Shown here: piece by piece, positions 19,701 through 33,059 of the stretch
Position numbering within the stretch: the first letter of the stretch is position 1
Layout: the number at the start of each line of letters is the position of its first letter
NCBI RefSeq assembly: GCF_000143415.4
Contig: NW_003314264.1
Location: 2,577,444 to 2,641,443, forward strand
Direction of reading: 5' to 3'
DNA length: 64,000 nucleotides
DNA from: Selaginella moellendorffii
Taxonomy: Eukaryota; Streptophyta; Lycopodiopsida; Selaginellales; Selaginellaceae
Made by a program: the position numbers and the translations under genes
Notes under the pieces: model-generated
The model's input: only the letters and a program-made list of their open reading frames with translations
The model's database searches: none
Told to the model about the DNA's origin: nothing

Positions 19701-22102
19701 TATCATCCCACTTGTCGAACAAAAAGGCCTTGTGGTGAAGAAAAGAGTGTATAATATGTTACATTTTGAAAGTTGATTGGATTTTAACTACCATTCCTTT
19801 AGATATATAATAGTGACATGATTTGCCATAAGGGTTGAGCATAAGACATACTCAATTATGCTTTACCCATATAGTCAAGCATGTAATCCATGCCAGATCT
19901 CACATGTATACACCCCAATGTAGAGATGAACTGTATTGAGAATAATAAATCATATGTCTTTACAAAAGTCAAGGAGTTTCTACTTAAAGGCATTTAGTAG
20001 TGAATCCTAGGCAAATTCTCATGTCCAAGACTTTGTTAATCCTCTTTATGTAGCTTCATATAAGCAATAAAAAAGAATGACTTTAAAAATGATCTATTAT
20101 GGTTCAAATATATAAGAAAATAGTTTATGAACAAAAGTGCACCTCTTTTTCAATTAATTAAGAATGGTGACCTAAATTTAGAAGTTACACTCTAATTCTA
20201 CCACATAACCTATGGTGAAAAACTTCACGCCACCACATTCAAATCTTGTTTGCTTTTGCCTCATGCTCTTTTTCAGAAGTGCAATTTACCATTGTTTGCA
20301 CAACTTTTTAAACACTAGTTGAAACTCTAGCTTGATAAAGTGTCATTGTTGGTTTAGGCTTTGAGCCCAATAGAACTCATAAGTTCTCTCACAAGCTTCC
20401 AATAGTTGACCATTCCTAAAACTATTCAAATAGTGTTCCAGTTTGCACTAGCCCCATTTGCTATGAAATTGCAAAAGTTTACAAGCTTACTAGTCCACTT
20501 TAGCACAATATTATAGAGGGACTTCCAAAATATTTCCTAGGTTGTTTAGTCTTGTATTTTAAACTCTGTTGTCGCAATTATCAAGTTACAATATAGCCTG
20601 TGAAAATACAAATATTACAACCATTTCAATAAAATGAGAATAAAAATACCTTGGATCATATATATGATCTCCTATAGTTGTTGAATATAATACATGCTCC
20701 ATATGGCTAAAATGTATTCTAAAATGTCCATTCAGGAGACAAGATCTACATTAAAGGCAAGGCCCATTGTAAACATCTTGAAGACGAAAAGGTGCTCTTG
20801 TTTATTCATAACTTGGCTTGGAAACAAATTTCTGTGGATAAATAGGTGCGTTTCAGTTTAAGGATGGAGTTAATTTTTTATTGTAACTTCCCCTTTCGAG
20901 ATTCACACATCCCAGATTTTATCCTAAATAATATCATGTAACAAAAAGATATTATTGTAACATATAAAATATAATGGACATACCTCCTTAAGGTAGTAGC
21001 AAGTTGTACTCCTTGTAGTAAATATTGCAAGCTAGCGTAATTTAGTTGAGTCTTTTGGCAACTTAGATTGAGTAGGGTGTTTGCAATACAATCCTTGAAA
21101 ATGGTCTTCTAAACATGTTTTGGAGTTGTAAATAAGTTTCTCACAATCTCTTCCTATATAACATTTTTGAAATGGTTAAGAGAATTTCTTTGTATCCCTT
21201 CGTACATTGGATGCATGCGTGTGCCAAAAGATAACATGTACTACAACTCTTCCAACCACTCTATCTCATGGAAGAAAGTAGTACATCTTGGCCTCACAAA
21301 TGGCACAATATAAAAGAGCATTTTTGCATAATCAACACTTCAATCCAATAACAATGGTGTCACAGATAGGAGGATTGATTGTAGACCCTTCGAAAAATAT
21401 AGAATTTCTACAACAATCTTGATTGCATACTTTATCCACACAATTTAAATGCCCACCACAATAAATTATAAACCTTATACTTTCAAAATGTTAAAAGTGT
21501 GTGGTCTTAATCTTGCATCAATTGTAGATATTCTATTTGGTTTCTATCCCCTTCCATTTGGAACCTATGCTGCTAACAAGAGGTGGTAGCTCGAAGAAAA
21601 TATTACCATTATAAAAGGATAGAAGCTTGCTTACAAGTTTATACAAAAACAAGTTTACATCGATTGAGAGGCATGAAGGAAAGCATTATTAATGGCTTTG
21701 AATATTGCTAAAGATGGAGCTCATGAGTTTGGCACTAACACTAGCATAACTTCTTCACTTAAACTAGAAGAGGAGAAAAAGATGATGATTGACTTTTGCT
21801 TCACATTCATTTTGGCTAAAGTGCATTTTAGCACTTTGATTGGAGATTCAAAAACTCAAATCTCCTTCAACTTAGAATTCTACAAATTCTATTGTTATCT
21901 GCCCTTATACATTGGAAAAAAGAAACTCTGAACACGCAACTATATCAATGTCGTTACAAATCATAGCCTCTAAAGAAATAGAGCCAAGATGAAGATCAAA
22001 ATGCTAACATAAAAACTTTTAAAAAAAATACTCTAAGAGAATAAAAGAGATGGGTGATCTAAAAAATGTAGGAAAAAACCTTTCCATCCTTCTCAAAAGG
22101 TT
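19700..22102. other. AT-rich repeat-derived sequence, no gene seen
   Basis: I found no domain-bearing frame. A short frame at 21692-21931 has no recognisable content. By position this would be the 5' part of the plus-strand chromovirus whose pol begins near 22100, but no gag or 5' LTR is recognisable. Confidence 0.5.
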
Positions 22103-25100
22103 TTGCATAGACAGGGGAGGAACTTGGTGGTATTAGTGAATGCCCGGGGAGAACGATCTAGGGTGGAGGCCCAGTATCTAAAGGTAGGGCAATGTAAGGC
22201 TAAAGACTCCTACTTAAACTTGGTGTTCACAAAGGGACAACTCACTAAAGGAACCAAGGCAACATTTTTATGCTCACTCTTGGTGAAGAATGATAAAAAT
22301 ACAGGAATGAAAGAAGTACTTTTAGTGATCCAGCGGGTGTTGGGCCAATTCCAAAATACCATGCCAGAAGAGTTATTGACGGGGTTGCCCCTCACATGAC
22401 CGATAGAACACAAGATTGAGCTGGTCGAGGGTGCTAAGATGGTGGTTCATCCCCCCTATTGTTTGAACGAAAAGGAACTCGAGGAGCTCAAGTGCCAACT
22501 AGAAGAGTTAGTGGACAAAGGGTATATTAGGTTGAGCAAGTCGTCATATGGGGCACCGGTGTTATTTGTGAAAAGAAAAGATGGATCTATGCACATGTGC
22601 ATAGACTATCAATTGCTCAACAAGTATACAAAGAAAAACAAGTACCCTTTGCCAAGGATTGAGGACCTGTTCAATAGGTTGGGAAAGGCAAAATACTTCT
22701 CGAGGATTGACCTAAGGTCAGGATACTACCAGATCAAGGTAGCAAAGGAAGATGTCGAGAAGACAACTTGTCAAACAAGGTATGGGAGATTTGAATTTCT
22801 GGTGATGCCCTTTAGGCTGTGTAATGCACTGGCAATGTTTTCAGCGCTGATGAACCACATCTTTATACCCTATTTAGATCACTTCATGATCATTTATATT
22901 GAGGACATTCTAATCTATAGTGAGACACTAGAGGAGCATATCAAACACTTGATGAAAGTGTTTGAGAAACTAAGGGAATACAAACTGTATGCTAAAGAAA
23001 GCAAATGTGACTTTGCTCAACAAAAGGTAAAATTTCACGGGCATATGGTGGGCCAAGACGGGCTTAAGGTGGACCCTAAGAAGGTCCAAGCGATCCAAGA
23101 ATGGGAGTGACCATCGAATGTACATAAGTTGAGGGTGTTCTTGGGGCTATACAACTATTACCGAAAGTTTATCAAACACTATTCGAGAGTAATCCTACCC
23201 TTAACGGACTAAACGGGAAAAAGGAAGATGGTATGGACAGCAAAATGTGAGGTGGCATTTGTCCACCTCAAAGGGAAGTTGAGGAAGACACATGTGTTAG
23301 CATTACCCGACTTTGGAAAGGATTTTGAGGTAGAAACGAATGTTTTGAACTTTGTGTTGGGCGCAGTTTTGAAACAAGACAACCATCCAGTGGTGTTCTT
23401 CTCGAAGAAGTTGGACAAGGCTCAGCGAAAGTGGCTTGCCCACGAGAAGGAATTATTTGCAGTGGTCAAGGCGCTCAAGGAGTGGTGACACTACCTTAGG
23501 AGGCACTTCAAAATTTACACAAATAATATGGTAACGAAACACTTCTTATCACAACTCGATCTAAGAGGGAAACAAGGTTGGTGGGCTAATGTTTTGGTTA
23601 AGTTTGATTGTGAGATTCTGTATAAACTTGGGAAGAACAATATTGTGGTAGATGCTTTAAGTCGAAAAGCAAGCTTCAAGTTGGCAATATCTAGCACGAC
23701 TGCAACCTTTTGGGACGATGTGCGGACAGCGTATGAAAATGATGGCCTAGCACAAGAAGTGTTGCTAAGGAACCAAGAGGCGTAAGAAGCTCACCAAAGA
23801 TATGAGTTGCCAACAGAAGAAAAAACAGGTTATGTGGAACGCAATAGACTCATCTATTATAAACAAACGAGAGTGTATGTTCCAAAAGGGGAACTAAGGA
23901 AGGTAGCCTTAGAAAAGTGTTATGATGGACCTCTTGTGGGACACGATAAAGTGCCCAAAACAATGGGCTTATTCAAAAGGAAGTATCACTGGCTAGATAT
24001 GGCTAAAGGCATCCAAAACTATATAAAAACATATCTAACATGTCAGCAGGTCAAAGCCGTGACTAAAGTTAGTGGAGGCTTGTTATAAAACATCCCAATT
24101 CTAGATCGTCCATGGAAATGTCTTACGATGGACTTTATCACAGGACTCCCCCTAAGCGGGGGGTTTGATGCGATATTTGTCGTGGTGGACCGATTTTCGA
24201 AGATGGGACATTTCATACCCACCACAACGGAAGTGGATGCGGAAGGTGTGGCGAAGTTGTTCTTCAAACAAGTGGTTCGAGTGCGGGAAGGCCAGAAGAG
24301 ATTATCTCAGATCGAGATAAGATCTTCACCAATAGGTTTTGGAGAACTCTCTTGAAACAGTATCGCACCAAGTTAAAATTCAGCACAACTTATCATCCAT
24401 AAATAGGTATTGAGTATTAAGTCAAATTTGATGGCACTAACACTTCTTGATAGACAGACAAACAGAAAGGGTGAATAGGTAGTTGGAGGATTATTTGCAA
24501 TGCTATGTCTCAGAAGACCAGATTGATTGGGTAAGTCATTTAGGACTTGCGGAAATATGTTATAACAACTCACCACCTTTGAGTATCGGGGTGAGTCTAT
24601 AGGAAGTCATCAATGGGTAAGCTATTGAAGGTTCTGTGGAACTCAGCATGGCTGAGTATCATGGAGAGTTACCCGTAGTGGAGGCATTCAGGGCCGGAAG
24701 ACTCAACATTTGGAATCTAGTAAGGGATTCCTTGGAACGGGCTCAACAAAGGCAAACCAAGTATGCGATACACGAACCAGAAGCGTCAAGATGTAGAGTT
24801 CCAAGCTGGGGAGAAGGTGTGGCTGAACACCAAGAACCTCAGGCTACCAAGTGGGATTAGTCGAAAGTTGACCCAAAGGTAAAAATACATGTATTCCTGT
24901 AAATGAATTGATCTTAACTTCCATAAGCAAGTTCACAGGGCCTTACGAGATTGAGGCATGAATCGGTAAAGTGGCTTACCGTCTCTAACTTCTTCGAGAG
25001 ATAGGGAAGATGCACCTAGTGTTCCACATGAATTTACTCAAACTGTACTTTGAGGATTCGCTTTGCAAGGATCAAATAAGACCTTTACCTGAGGTTATCC

Positions 25101-25320
25101 AAGGGGAAGAGGAATACGAAGTCGAGGCCATCCTCAATGCTCGCAAGAGTAAGCGACAAAGATGCGAAGTGAGAGAGTTCCATATGAAGTGGAAAGGATT
25201 TCCACACTGTGAAGTAATATAAGAATTGGAGGAGAACCTAGCGAACGCGCAAGATCTAGTGGAGGAATTTCTGCAAAGCAGAACTCTATGTACTTATGCA
25301 AAGTTCAATTAAAGTATCAA
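22103..25320 (+). pseudogene. Second Ty3 chromovirus, pol remnant
   Basis: From about 22100 a protease-RT linker is visible (PEELLTGLPLT, then IELVEGAK), followed by RT (22439-23110: YGAPVLFVKRKDG, LRSGYYQIKV), RNase H (TNVLNFVLGAVLKQDN), an integrase core (MDFITGLPLSGGFDAIFVVVDRFSKM, 24128 on) and a C-terminal chromodomain (YEVEAILNARKSKRQ, FHMKWKGFP, 25100-25210). The RT catalytic YxDD reads YIED, with the first Asp changed to Glu. Stops and frame slips occur at about 23108, 23209, 23486, 23783, 24086 and throughout 24350-25000, so it is long dead. The sequence is much more plant-like (Tekay/CRM-style motifs) than the element at 13715-19315, and the two are different lineages. Confidence 0.85.
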
Positions 25321-25344
25321 TTTGTAAAGTTGAGCAATGGCATA

Positions 25345-26320
25345 TGTGGGGACCCAAAGGCGCACCGAAGGTAAGCTAATTAGCATGGGTTAGCTAGGTT
25401 GACCAAGCTTAGGGAACTACGCCCGACTCCCCACGGGAATGTCGAATCTGTAGACATATTCTACAGAGGTTAGGTGCGAGTCCCAACCACCTAGTAAAGC
25501 AAGGCTAGGTTCAAGTCCCGACCCCATATTAGGGCGTGGTGAGGTGAGGGGTATAGGGACACTTATATTCCATTGTCATGGGCTCTTGGCCAGGGAGGCT
25601 AACTTAGGCACACTGCTAAGTGGGGGATGCCCCCAGAGACATAGTCAACAAGTCGTAGGATTAAAAAGAGACGTTTGATGTGGGCATTGAACTTCTTTTA
25701 TGGGTGGTGGAGTTGTAAGGAACTAACTCCCCGAGGTGTCGTAGGCTAAAGGATCCCCGAAAGCATGACCGAAATGACAAAGAGTTCATCAGATGGGACT
25801 GAGTCTGAGATTGAGTCCAACACCAACTTTGAAACCGAGTTCAAGATAGAGTTTGGGATCGAGTCCGAAGCCAACTCAGAGACCGAGTTCAAGACAGAGT
25901 CTGAGATCGAGTCTAAAGTTGAGTTCGATATTGAGTCCAATATCGAGTCCAAGATCGAGTCCGAGGCTGAGTCCAAAGTCAGGTCCAAGATCGAGTCCGA
26001 GATCGAGCACAAGCCCGAGTCTAAGTACTAATACAGGTCAAGGGGTGAAAGCCCAAAGCATGTGTCTCCCGGGGGGGGGGGCTATAAGGGGTTCCAAAAG
26101 TATAGTAGGGATAGTAAGGTCTAGGAACCAGTCTTGAAGGAACTCTCTAGTAGGGCTTCCAAACTGATTTGAGGTTGAGACTAGGATCGAGGGGCCTTGA
26201 GTGGGAGTGAGCATGGACTTGAGTGGTGCCGGAAGGGCCACCCAAGGAAGTGCTCAAGAGCAGCTCCCACTCCCAAAGGAGAAACTGACTACAGTGCTCC
26301 TGGCTCATATGGAGTGGTCC
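25345..26320 (+). repeat. Probable 3' LTR of the second chromovirus (5' boundary only)
   Basis: The segment starts TGTGGGGACCC shortly after the chromodomain end. Its early part (GGACACTTA ... AGTGGGGGATGC) recurs at 33725-33800, 33905-33990, 37715-37800 (reverse) and 37910-37990 (reverse). It contains the Glu/Ser/Lys minisatellite at 25790-26020 and then sequence matching the 3' parts of the R-type LTRs. The 3' boundary could not be fixed. Confidence 0.5.
25790..26020 (+). repeat. Period-12 minisatellite (GAGTCCGAGATC-like)
   Basis: Units near GAGTCCAAGATC / GAGTCCGAGATC repeat for about 230 bases. The plus frame 25765-26031 encodes a Glu/Ser/Lys-rich peptide without stops. Homologous tracts lie at 19385-19575 (-), 29810-29920 (+), 35820-36130 (-) and 38660-38850 (-), always inside LTR-like copies and always with the peptide on the element's sense strand. 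Confidence 0.8.
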
Positions 26321-28849
26321 CCACTTAAGTACCTTGCAGCTTATTAGTCCTCGCCCTTCCTAGGGGCTTGGGCCTTCCTTTCAGGATGGAAGTGGGGGAT
26401 TAGAGGTATCCATACCAAGCCATTAAACCACGGTGTTTTGCCCTAGCATCCCGAAGCAAGTGTTGCACCCAAGGTTTGGGATTTAGAGGGTCCCATGATC
26501 AATTCTTGTTGTACCAAGGGATGTTAGGAACCTGGAGGTTTGGTGTGCTTGGCTGCTTGTGCCTACAGGGAGTGTAGCTGAACTTTAAGTCCAGTCTAAC
26601 CTAGGGAGGGGGATTGGGAGAGATTTGAGTATCTGTGAATGGATGGTTAATGCTCCATTATTCGTGCAATGAGTAGCTGAAACTAAGTAGGACCAAGTAG
26701 GAGCTAGTACAATAGGCGGGAACCTTAGCAAGGGAACTTAGCAAAAGCCAAAGCAATGTTGGTTAGATAGACAAGGTAAGTTGGCAAATTGGAAAGGAAA
26801 AATTTGTGGCTTACATTAAGATTATTCAAATAACCTCAACCCCCAAGGTGGCCAAAGTGCCCAAGGTCAAACTTAGGCCATCTCGAGCACTTTGGCTGCT
26901 CAAGGGGCTAAAGTTATTTGAATAACCTTAACCCCTTGGGCCCCTAAAGTGCCCAAGGTCAACCTTGGGCCAGCCACTTTGGGCATTTTAGATGTCAATA
27001 GACCTATCTTGGCCTACTAAAAGATTAATGTATAAGTTTTATAATTTCATCTTTAACTTTATTTTAACTTATTTTGTCATGTTTAAATGTAGGCTTGGGC
27101 AGTTTGCTATTCAAAAGTAGAACCTTGTCCATAATATCGAACAACTCTGATTTTTGGCATATTTGAGTGAGAATGACATTTGCCAACATTATGGTGATGA
27201 TCTTGCAACATTTATTCAGCACTCATGCACTTGAAATGACAGTATAACATAGTTCAATAACCCAATTAATTTTATGCTTGCTTTGTGGTGTAAAGTATGT
27301 CTTTCCCTTTCACTTTATAAAGGCCTCTTTTTATTGTTTTGATTTCTAGCCTATGGTGAAGTCAAGAAAAGTGCTTATGAACTTGTGCATCTAGAGAAGA
27401 GTTGGGAGGAAGTCTCGACTGATCTTGTACAAATTGAGTAGAAAATTCAATATATAAGTCTTCAAAGTTGAAGAAATTAGTATGTATTATAGACAATTGC
27501 AGGTTAAAGGAGTGGCTAAAGACTACTAAATTTTTTTCTCAAAAATGAAAATTCTTTATCATGTTTAGTTTTTCTCAATTGCGCATATGTTATTTTTGTA
27601 GTGAACAAAACTCCAGATGACATGATTTACAATATTACAAACTTGAGACTTCCATACAATCAACATATAAAGACTTTGGAGTTCCTCAAGGTTTGCTTGA
27701 TGAATAAAGAGAAAGGATTATTAAAAGTATTTGAGAATATAATGAGAAGGGTTGTCTATGTCACATAAGCTATAGGTGAAGGTGAATTTTTTAGCACCAT
27801 ACATTAGTGACAATCCAGACAGCATATTCATGTCTTTTCAACACCTACATCAACACATCATTAAAAGGGATTGAAGAGGGATAGTTGCCAGAGAAGTTTA
27901 CAAGCACAATAATTTATGATTTCCAATGTGGTCAACCTTATTTATACGATATGTAGTTTATAGGTATAACATGATTTCTAAAATCCTCCCTAAATATATA
28001 TTGTTTATAAGTATCTTTGATATAAAAACATGTTATTTGAGGCATTAGTTTACACTTAAGTTATTGCAAAGGGTGTAAGGGATGGAGGAATGTACTCAAC
28101 AATATTTACAAGAGTTCCAAATGCATGAAAGATAAAGTGTCTTTCAAAGTTGGAGCTCCTAGGGAAGGAGACCTCTACATTAGACAAAAAGGAAGTTATC
28201 AATTCTTGCAATTATGGTGATATAAGTGATGATGAAAAGGAGGATGAGGAAGCTCCAGATCAAGTTCACGTTCCATCACCAAACAATGAGGATTTGGCTT
28301 CAGTTCAACATCAGATAGCCAAGATCTAGATTAGGTTTCACTAGTAAATAATGATAATCAAGTGGTGCACAGAATATCACATTAATCTCGAGGTAAGCAA
28401 ATGTGAATTTTACAAACCAAATGTGGTAACATATATTTTTTGCAACAATGACTGTTGATAGTGATTTCATTCCAGCTCAATGAGATGCTCATGATGAAGA
28501 GTTGGAGGAACTCTCATCAACAACACGTCATATGATGGTAGCATATTATTCCTTGCTTTTATCATTTACTTAGCTCTTATATAGGTTGTCATGTTTCCCT
28601 GATAACACATTGAGGCATTATGGGTGTCTTCATTGGCTCCTTCAGTAGATTGCTGACATCTTTCATAGAAGATGACATAAACATGGACATACGGTGTTAG
28701 TTTGACCATTGATGCTGAAAAATAGAAAAGCCCCTTGCTTTTTGTTGTGAACTTCATTCTCTTTGACTTTCCATATAGTTTTTTAGATATTGATAGGAAA
28801 GTTGAGGATTAGAACTTTCTCACACCCAACCACATACATGATGCATTTA
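26320..28849. other. Repeat-derived sequence, no confident gene
   Basis: Contains a local inverted/direct duplication around 26830-26990 (GGTCAA..TTGGGC and AATAACCTCAACCCC motifs repeated). From about 27360 to 28340 there are short acidic frames (ISDDEKEDEEAPDQ near 28215) that could be decayed exons, possibly of the gene type described at 28850-29450. No domain is certain. Confidence 0.4.
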
Positions 28850-29450
28850 TCTTGTTGGAAGCACTTATGCTCAAAATTAGTTATGTTATCTTCATCCTAC
28901 CAAATGAACTTAATTGGATATATGAGCTTATAATATATATAGCAGAAGTTCATTTGAAGTCATTCTCTTCCGGGTGCATCATGGATCCCATTAGCGTCGA
29001 TACTAGGAGCATCCAAGGGAGCCTGAAAAGGTGAGTATGTATTTTCATATTTTTATCTAATTTTTAAACTTTCTTTTATTTTCCAGTTATGATGTGGAGC
29101 TATCATGCCTTCTACAGAAACATACATAATGGGTTTTATGATAGTGAGAGTACAATAAACATTTTGTCTAGGTATAACAACTCCACTAACATTATACCCA
29201 ACCTTATGAATGAGTAAATCCACAACATGTTTCCAATGTACTAATTTCAAACTCTATTAGTGATGCAAGTCTTGCTTAAGCTCTATTGCCCACCAGATGG
29301 TGTGATGATTGATTGCACAATAGGTAGTAGTTCTATAGTAGAGGCAATACATGACTCTAATAAGTTGGTGTTTACTATTAAAGAACATAGGTTCTTTAAA
29401 TGTTGGCTTAGAGGATTTTGTAAGCTACCTTCAACCTCAATGAGGTAAAT
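28850..29450 (+). pseudogene. Possible N6/N4-type DNA methyltransferase remnant
   Basis: Three frames in order suggest a decayed coding region: 28852-29034 (ending ..SIQGSLKR before a GTGAGT-like donor), 29090-29250 (YDSESTINILSRYNN) and 29260-29448 (CPPDGVMIDCTIGSSSIVEAI...LVFTIKEHRFF). The last resembles methyltransferase motif I (D-x-x-x-G-x-G/S) placed after the target-recognition region, as in beta-class enzymes. It may be a second relic of the ParB/methyltransferase-like gene at 6.5-9.1 kb. The assignment is by motif appearance only. Confidence 0.3.
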
Positions 29451-29588
29451 TGTGTTTATTAAGATTTCAATACATATTTAGTTCTATTTTATAAATCACA
29501 GTCATTTAGAATTTCTAGAACTAGAGGCTTTGAAAGTTTACTTGACTATACCAAAGCCATGGCTCACCAAATGCAAGGTGAATCTTCC

Positions 29589-30958
29589 TGTGAAACACAA
29601 ATCCTTAAGCCCCAAAGTGAAGTAGAAAAAATGCCACACAGTAATGGTCAAAATGTAAAAAAAACAAACATAACATATTTAGACCAAAATCTCTAACTTG
29701 GAAAGTCGAGAGTGGGAGTGGAACTCCAAACAAAGTACTCAAGTGAAGCAATCGGTGAATGAGTCTCTAAAAAGGGATACAAGAAGAACTGACACATGTC
29801 GTGATCGAGTCCAAAAAAGAGTTTGAGATGAAGTCCGAGAAGGAGCTCAAGATAAAGTCTGAGAAGGTGTCCAAGAAGGGATCCAAGATAGAGTCCAAGA
29901 AGAAGTCCGGGAAGGACTCTAAAATGGGGATTGTAACCAGAACCTATACCAAGATTGAGACTGAGAACAAGACCGAGGCCGAGACCAAGCCCAAGTCAAG
30001 TCCAAGTCGAAGTTTGAGTCAAAGTTCAAATCCAAGGGTGAAAGCCCAAAGTGATTGCCTCCCAAACCCTGGGGGGTTTGGTGAGCTCTAAGAAAATAGT
30101 AGAGGGAGGACTTTAGTGGAACTAGTTTGGCCAAGAAAAGCTAGTGTGATCAAGGAGAGCTATACTTATGTGGTGGGTGATGATATAATTACTAAAGAGT
30201 CTAAAGTTAGAGTGAATATGGATGGACAAGTGAGATAATTTATTAAAGTGTTTAAGAGCCAGCTTTAGCTCCCTCAGGAGATTAAATGGTCAATGCTCCA
30301 AATTCAAGTGTGGGTGGCATTACTTAATTGGATACCTTGCATGGCTCATTAGAACCTCACTCTAGCTACACACCTAAAAGCAGAAGGCGGGGAGAGTACC
30401 CACAAAACTTGCATAGGGCCATAATGCTTTGAAATGTCATTCGAAAGTCCCAGATTGTGGAAAAGAAAAGGAGTAATCCTCTTATGTAATGACTAAAGAT
30501 ACAGTTATATAGTGAGGAAGTCTCAGAGGTCAATGAGACTTAATAATTGAGCTTTCAGCCCTGACCCAGTTGGGGAAAGGTGTTTCCTATGCCTCTAAAT
30601 ACTCTAAGGATGTTGAAGTGTGGTCCTGGGATGACCACTCATGAATAGATGGCCTGGTTTTTGGGAGATAAGACTATGGTATAGGTGGTCTTAGACTACT
30701 CATGAGACAAAGATGAATGAACATAACTTTAATATAATGGGTTGATATGTCAATGGTATATTTAGGTGTTTATTATAGGATCGGACATGTGGAGCCTTTA
30801 AACCAAATGCAAAGGCTGAGTGATATAGATGCCATTTACGGGGTTATTATATCCCCAAGTCAAAAATAATACTTATGGAGGTTGCAAGTGAAACTACTGC
30901 AAGTGGTCAAAAGTGTGGTTAAGTGACTAAAGTAAAAAGAAAAAATTAGTCTTTTACA
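29589..30958 (+). repeat. LTR copy R3 (about 1.37 kb)
   Basis: Starts TGTGAAACACAAATCC and ends TTTTACA. It is the reverse complement of the copy at 34831-36245 along its length, including the Glu/Ser/Lys minisatellite (29810-29920) and the end block near CTAAAGTAAAAAG. It is followed at once by a primer-binding-site-like sequence, so it behaves as a 5' LTR on the plus strand. Confidence 0.7.
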
Positions 30959-30975
30959 ATTTGATATTAGAGTTG
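30959..30975 (+). promoter_or_regulatory. Decayed tRNA-Met-type primer-binding site
   Basis: ATTTGATATTAGAG directly after the LTR end is two C-to-T/G-to-A steps from the common TTTGGTATCAGAG. Similar relics are at 12353 and 40333. Confidence 0.5.
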
Positions 30976-33059
30976 TTCTTTAGTCTTACTCTTATTGGTG
31001 GTCAAGTATATCACCACTTGCATTGGCATCGAAAGGCCCCAAGAGTGAGTTTATTCCCCAAGGAGTAACATGTTAAAAGGGCATTAGTTCATATATGAAT
31101 ATGTTGCCAATGTGGTGGATAGAAAGGGGCTAATAAACAACTTTGGGATCTTGGGAACAGTAGAAAGTTTTTTTAATAGAGTTGAGGATATGATCTATAT
31201 AAGCATTTGACTTAACAAATTAGTTAATATGGTTATGGTAAACAACTATTGTTAGGATCACGGGAAAGATAAAAACTCCAAAACATTAAAGGAGTCATAA
31301 AATTATCCTTATATAATTGAGGATGGTGCTCGTGAATTTAACACTAGAGTTAATAACTGTGAGACGTCAAATACGGATGAGGATATATATCTTTGAAATT
31401 GTAATTGGGGCTATCTTTAATAAAGGTCAGAACAACCCAAGGAATTGGGGGGTATACTCAAAGGATGAGTTGGTATTTTCATCATATGGGGGGGCAAAAG
31501 TAGCCTATGTAGAATAAAGGATAAGCAAGTGTTAAAATAACACTTGTGAAAATTATCCTTGTGAATAAAATGCAAATATAAGAAATTGTATTCAAATGTG
31601 GTGGCATCTCAAAGATAATCAAGGGGCTAGGACTGTATAAGACGTTGGATTAATAAAGTCCAAAAACTAGATAAATTAAAGCTAAAAAAGTGTGATATGC
31701 CAAATACAAATTGGATCTGGCCCATTTGGGTGATTGGGATTTCCACGGTATCGCAAGGCGTCAAGGTTTGTCACCACCTTAGTTACAATAGTAGTAGTGT
31801 CAGATCGATCAAATTGCATTTTGGACTCCATTTGAAGTCCATCTCGGACTCCATCTTGGGTCCATCTTAGACTCCATCTCGGGTCCATCTCAGACATGAA
31901 GTAGGCTAAGATTCTAAACTTCGATAGAGGGGTTTCAACAAATGAAGTTTTGAGTTGGTGAGGTAAAACTTTGTAAGAAATTGCATTCCAATTTTTTAGT
32001 TAAAGTTAAAGTTAATACAGTCAAGGGATGGTCCCAAAGGCTTCAAGAAATTCATTTTAGATAAAGGTGTGTTATATCTAGTGAAAGATTGGGAGGATCA
32101 TGAGTTCCAAGTATGATAACAATGGGTATCTTATTAGTGGCGGAAAATGCTATACTTATGTCGTGAAAAGGTGTTCACTAAAGAAAGCAATTTTATAGTG
32201 CAATGCTAATAGATAATTGGCATATAAAATGATTGCTTTAGTCTTAGCAAGATCTAGACATAAGTGAAAAGTGTTGTGAGGATAGGCTTGTGAAACTAAT
32301 GAGGTGGAGACCATAAATGTCTCAAAAGACAATGCCTTGAGGTCAAGTTGATGGGCTTATGAAAACCCCTTGCCAAAGGAATCCCATGGAAATAAGATTA
32401 GCATAACCTAAGTTGGAAGACATGTAATTCAAATGCATTGACCCAAATAATGATGGATGTGTGAAAACACTAACAATGAGTTGTAAAACTTGACAATTAT
32501 GAGGCAACTAAGCAAAATATATGACATAATTGATTGAATTGGTGGAAATTAACTTCCTAAGACTTTTTATTGGGATAAGAAATTTAAATTTATCCCTTAG
32601 GGATAAATTATTTATGTTGTGATATAGTGAATCAATATTGTCAATAAAAAGAAATTTTTATTGTCAAAAAAGCCCATCATTAGGATATCTAAGCACTTTA
32701 AAACACAAAGAAGTGGTGTTTTGTCTTATGAGAGCATTNNNNNNNNNNNNNNNNNNNNNNNNNNNNNNNNNNNNNNNNNNNNNNNNNNNNNNNNNNNNNN
32801 NNNNNNNNNNNNNNNNNNNNNNNNNNNNNNNNNNNNNNCTGCTAAAACATAGTAGAAAGTGCAAGACTATTTGTTGCCTAGAGGAGAATAACTAAAAGAA
32901 ATGTATAAAGCTAAAAGCAAGTAATTAAAGGATAGAATTAAACCATAAGAATCAAAAGGCATAGCTAAAAGTGGTTATGCAAGTTGAGAGTGGAGAATCA
33001 AATGGGTGTTTAAAGGTGTTGCTATTAACAATTACGATGCTATGGAAAGTCTAATGTAT
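30976..33059. other. AT-rich element interior with assembly gap, no gene seen
   Basis: No conserved retroelement protein is recognisable downstream of the R3 LTR, which suggests a non-autonomous or fully decayed interior. Frames that span the N run are artefacts. Confidence 0.5.
32739..32838. other. Assembly gap (100 N)
   Basis: Exactly 100 unresolved bases, the usual placeholder for a gap of unknown length. Distances across it should not be trusted. Confidence 0.98.

Noticed and set aside
25440-25530. A tRNA gene
   Set aside because: Only a T-arm-like motif is present; no acceptor stem or anticodon arm could be drawn around it.
32638-32895. Frames spanning the N run
   Set aside because: They are assembled from X residues across an assembly gap.
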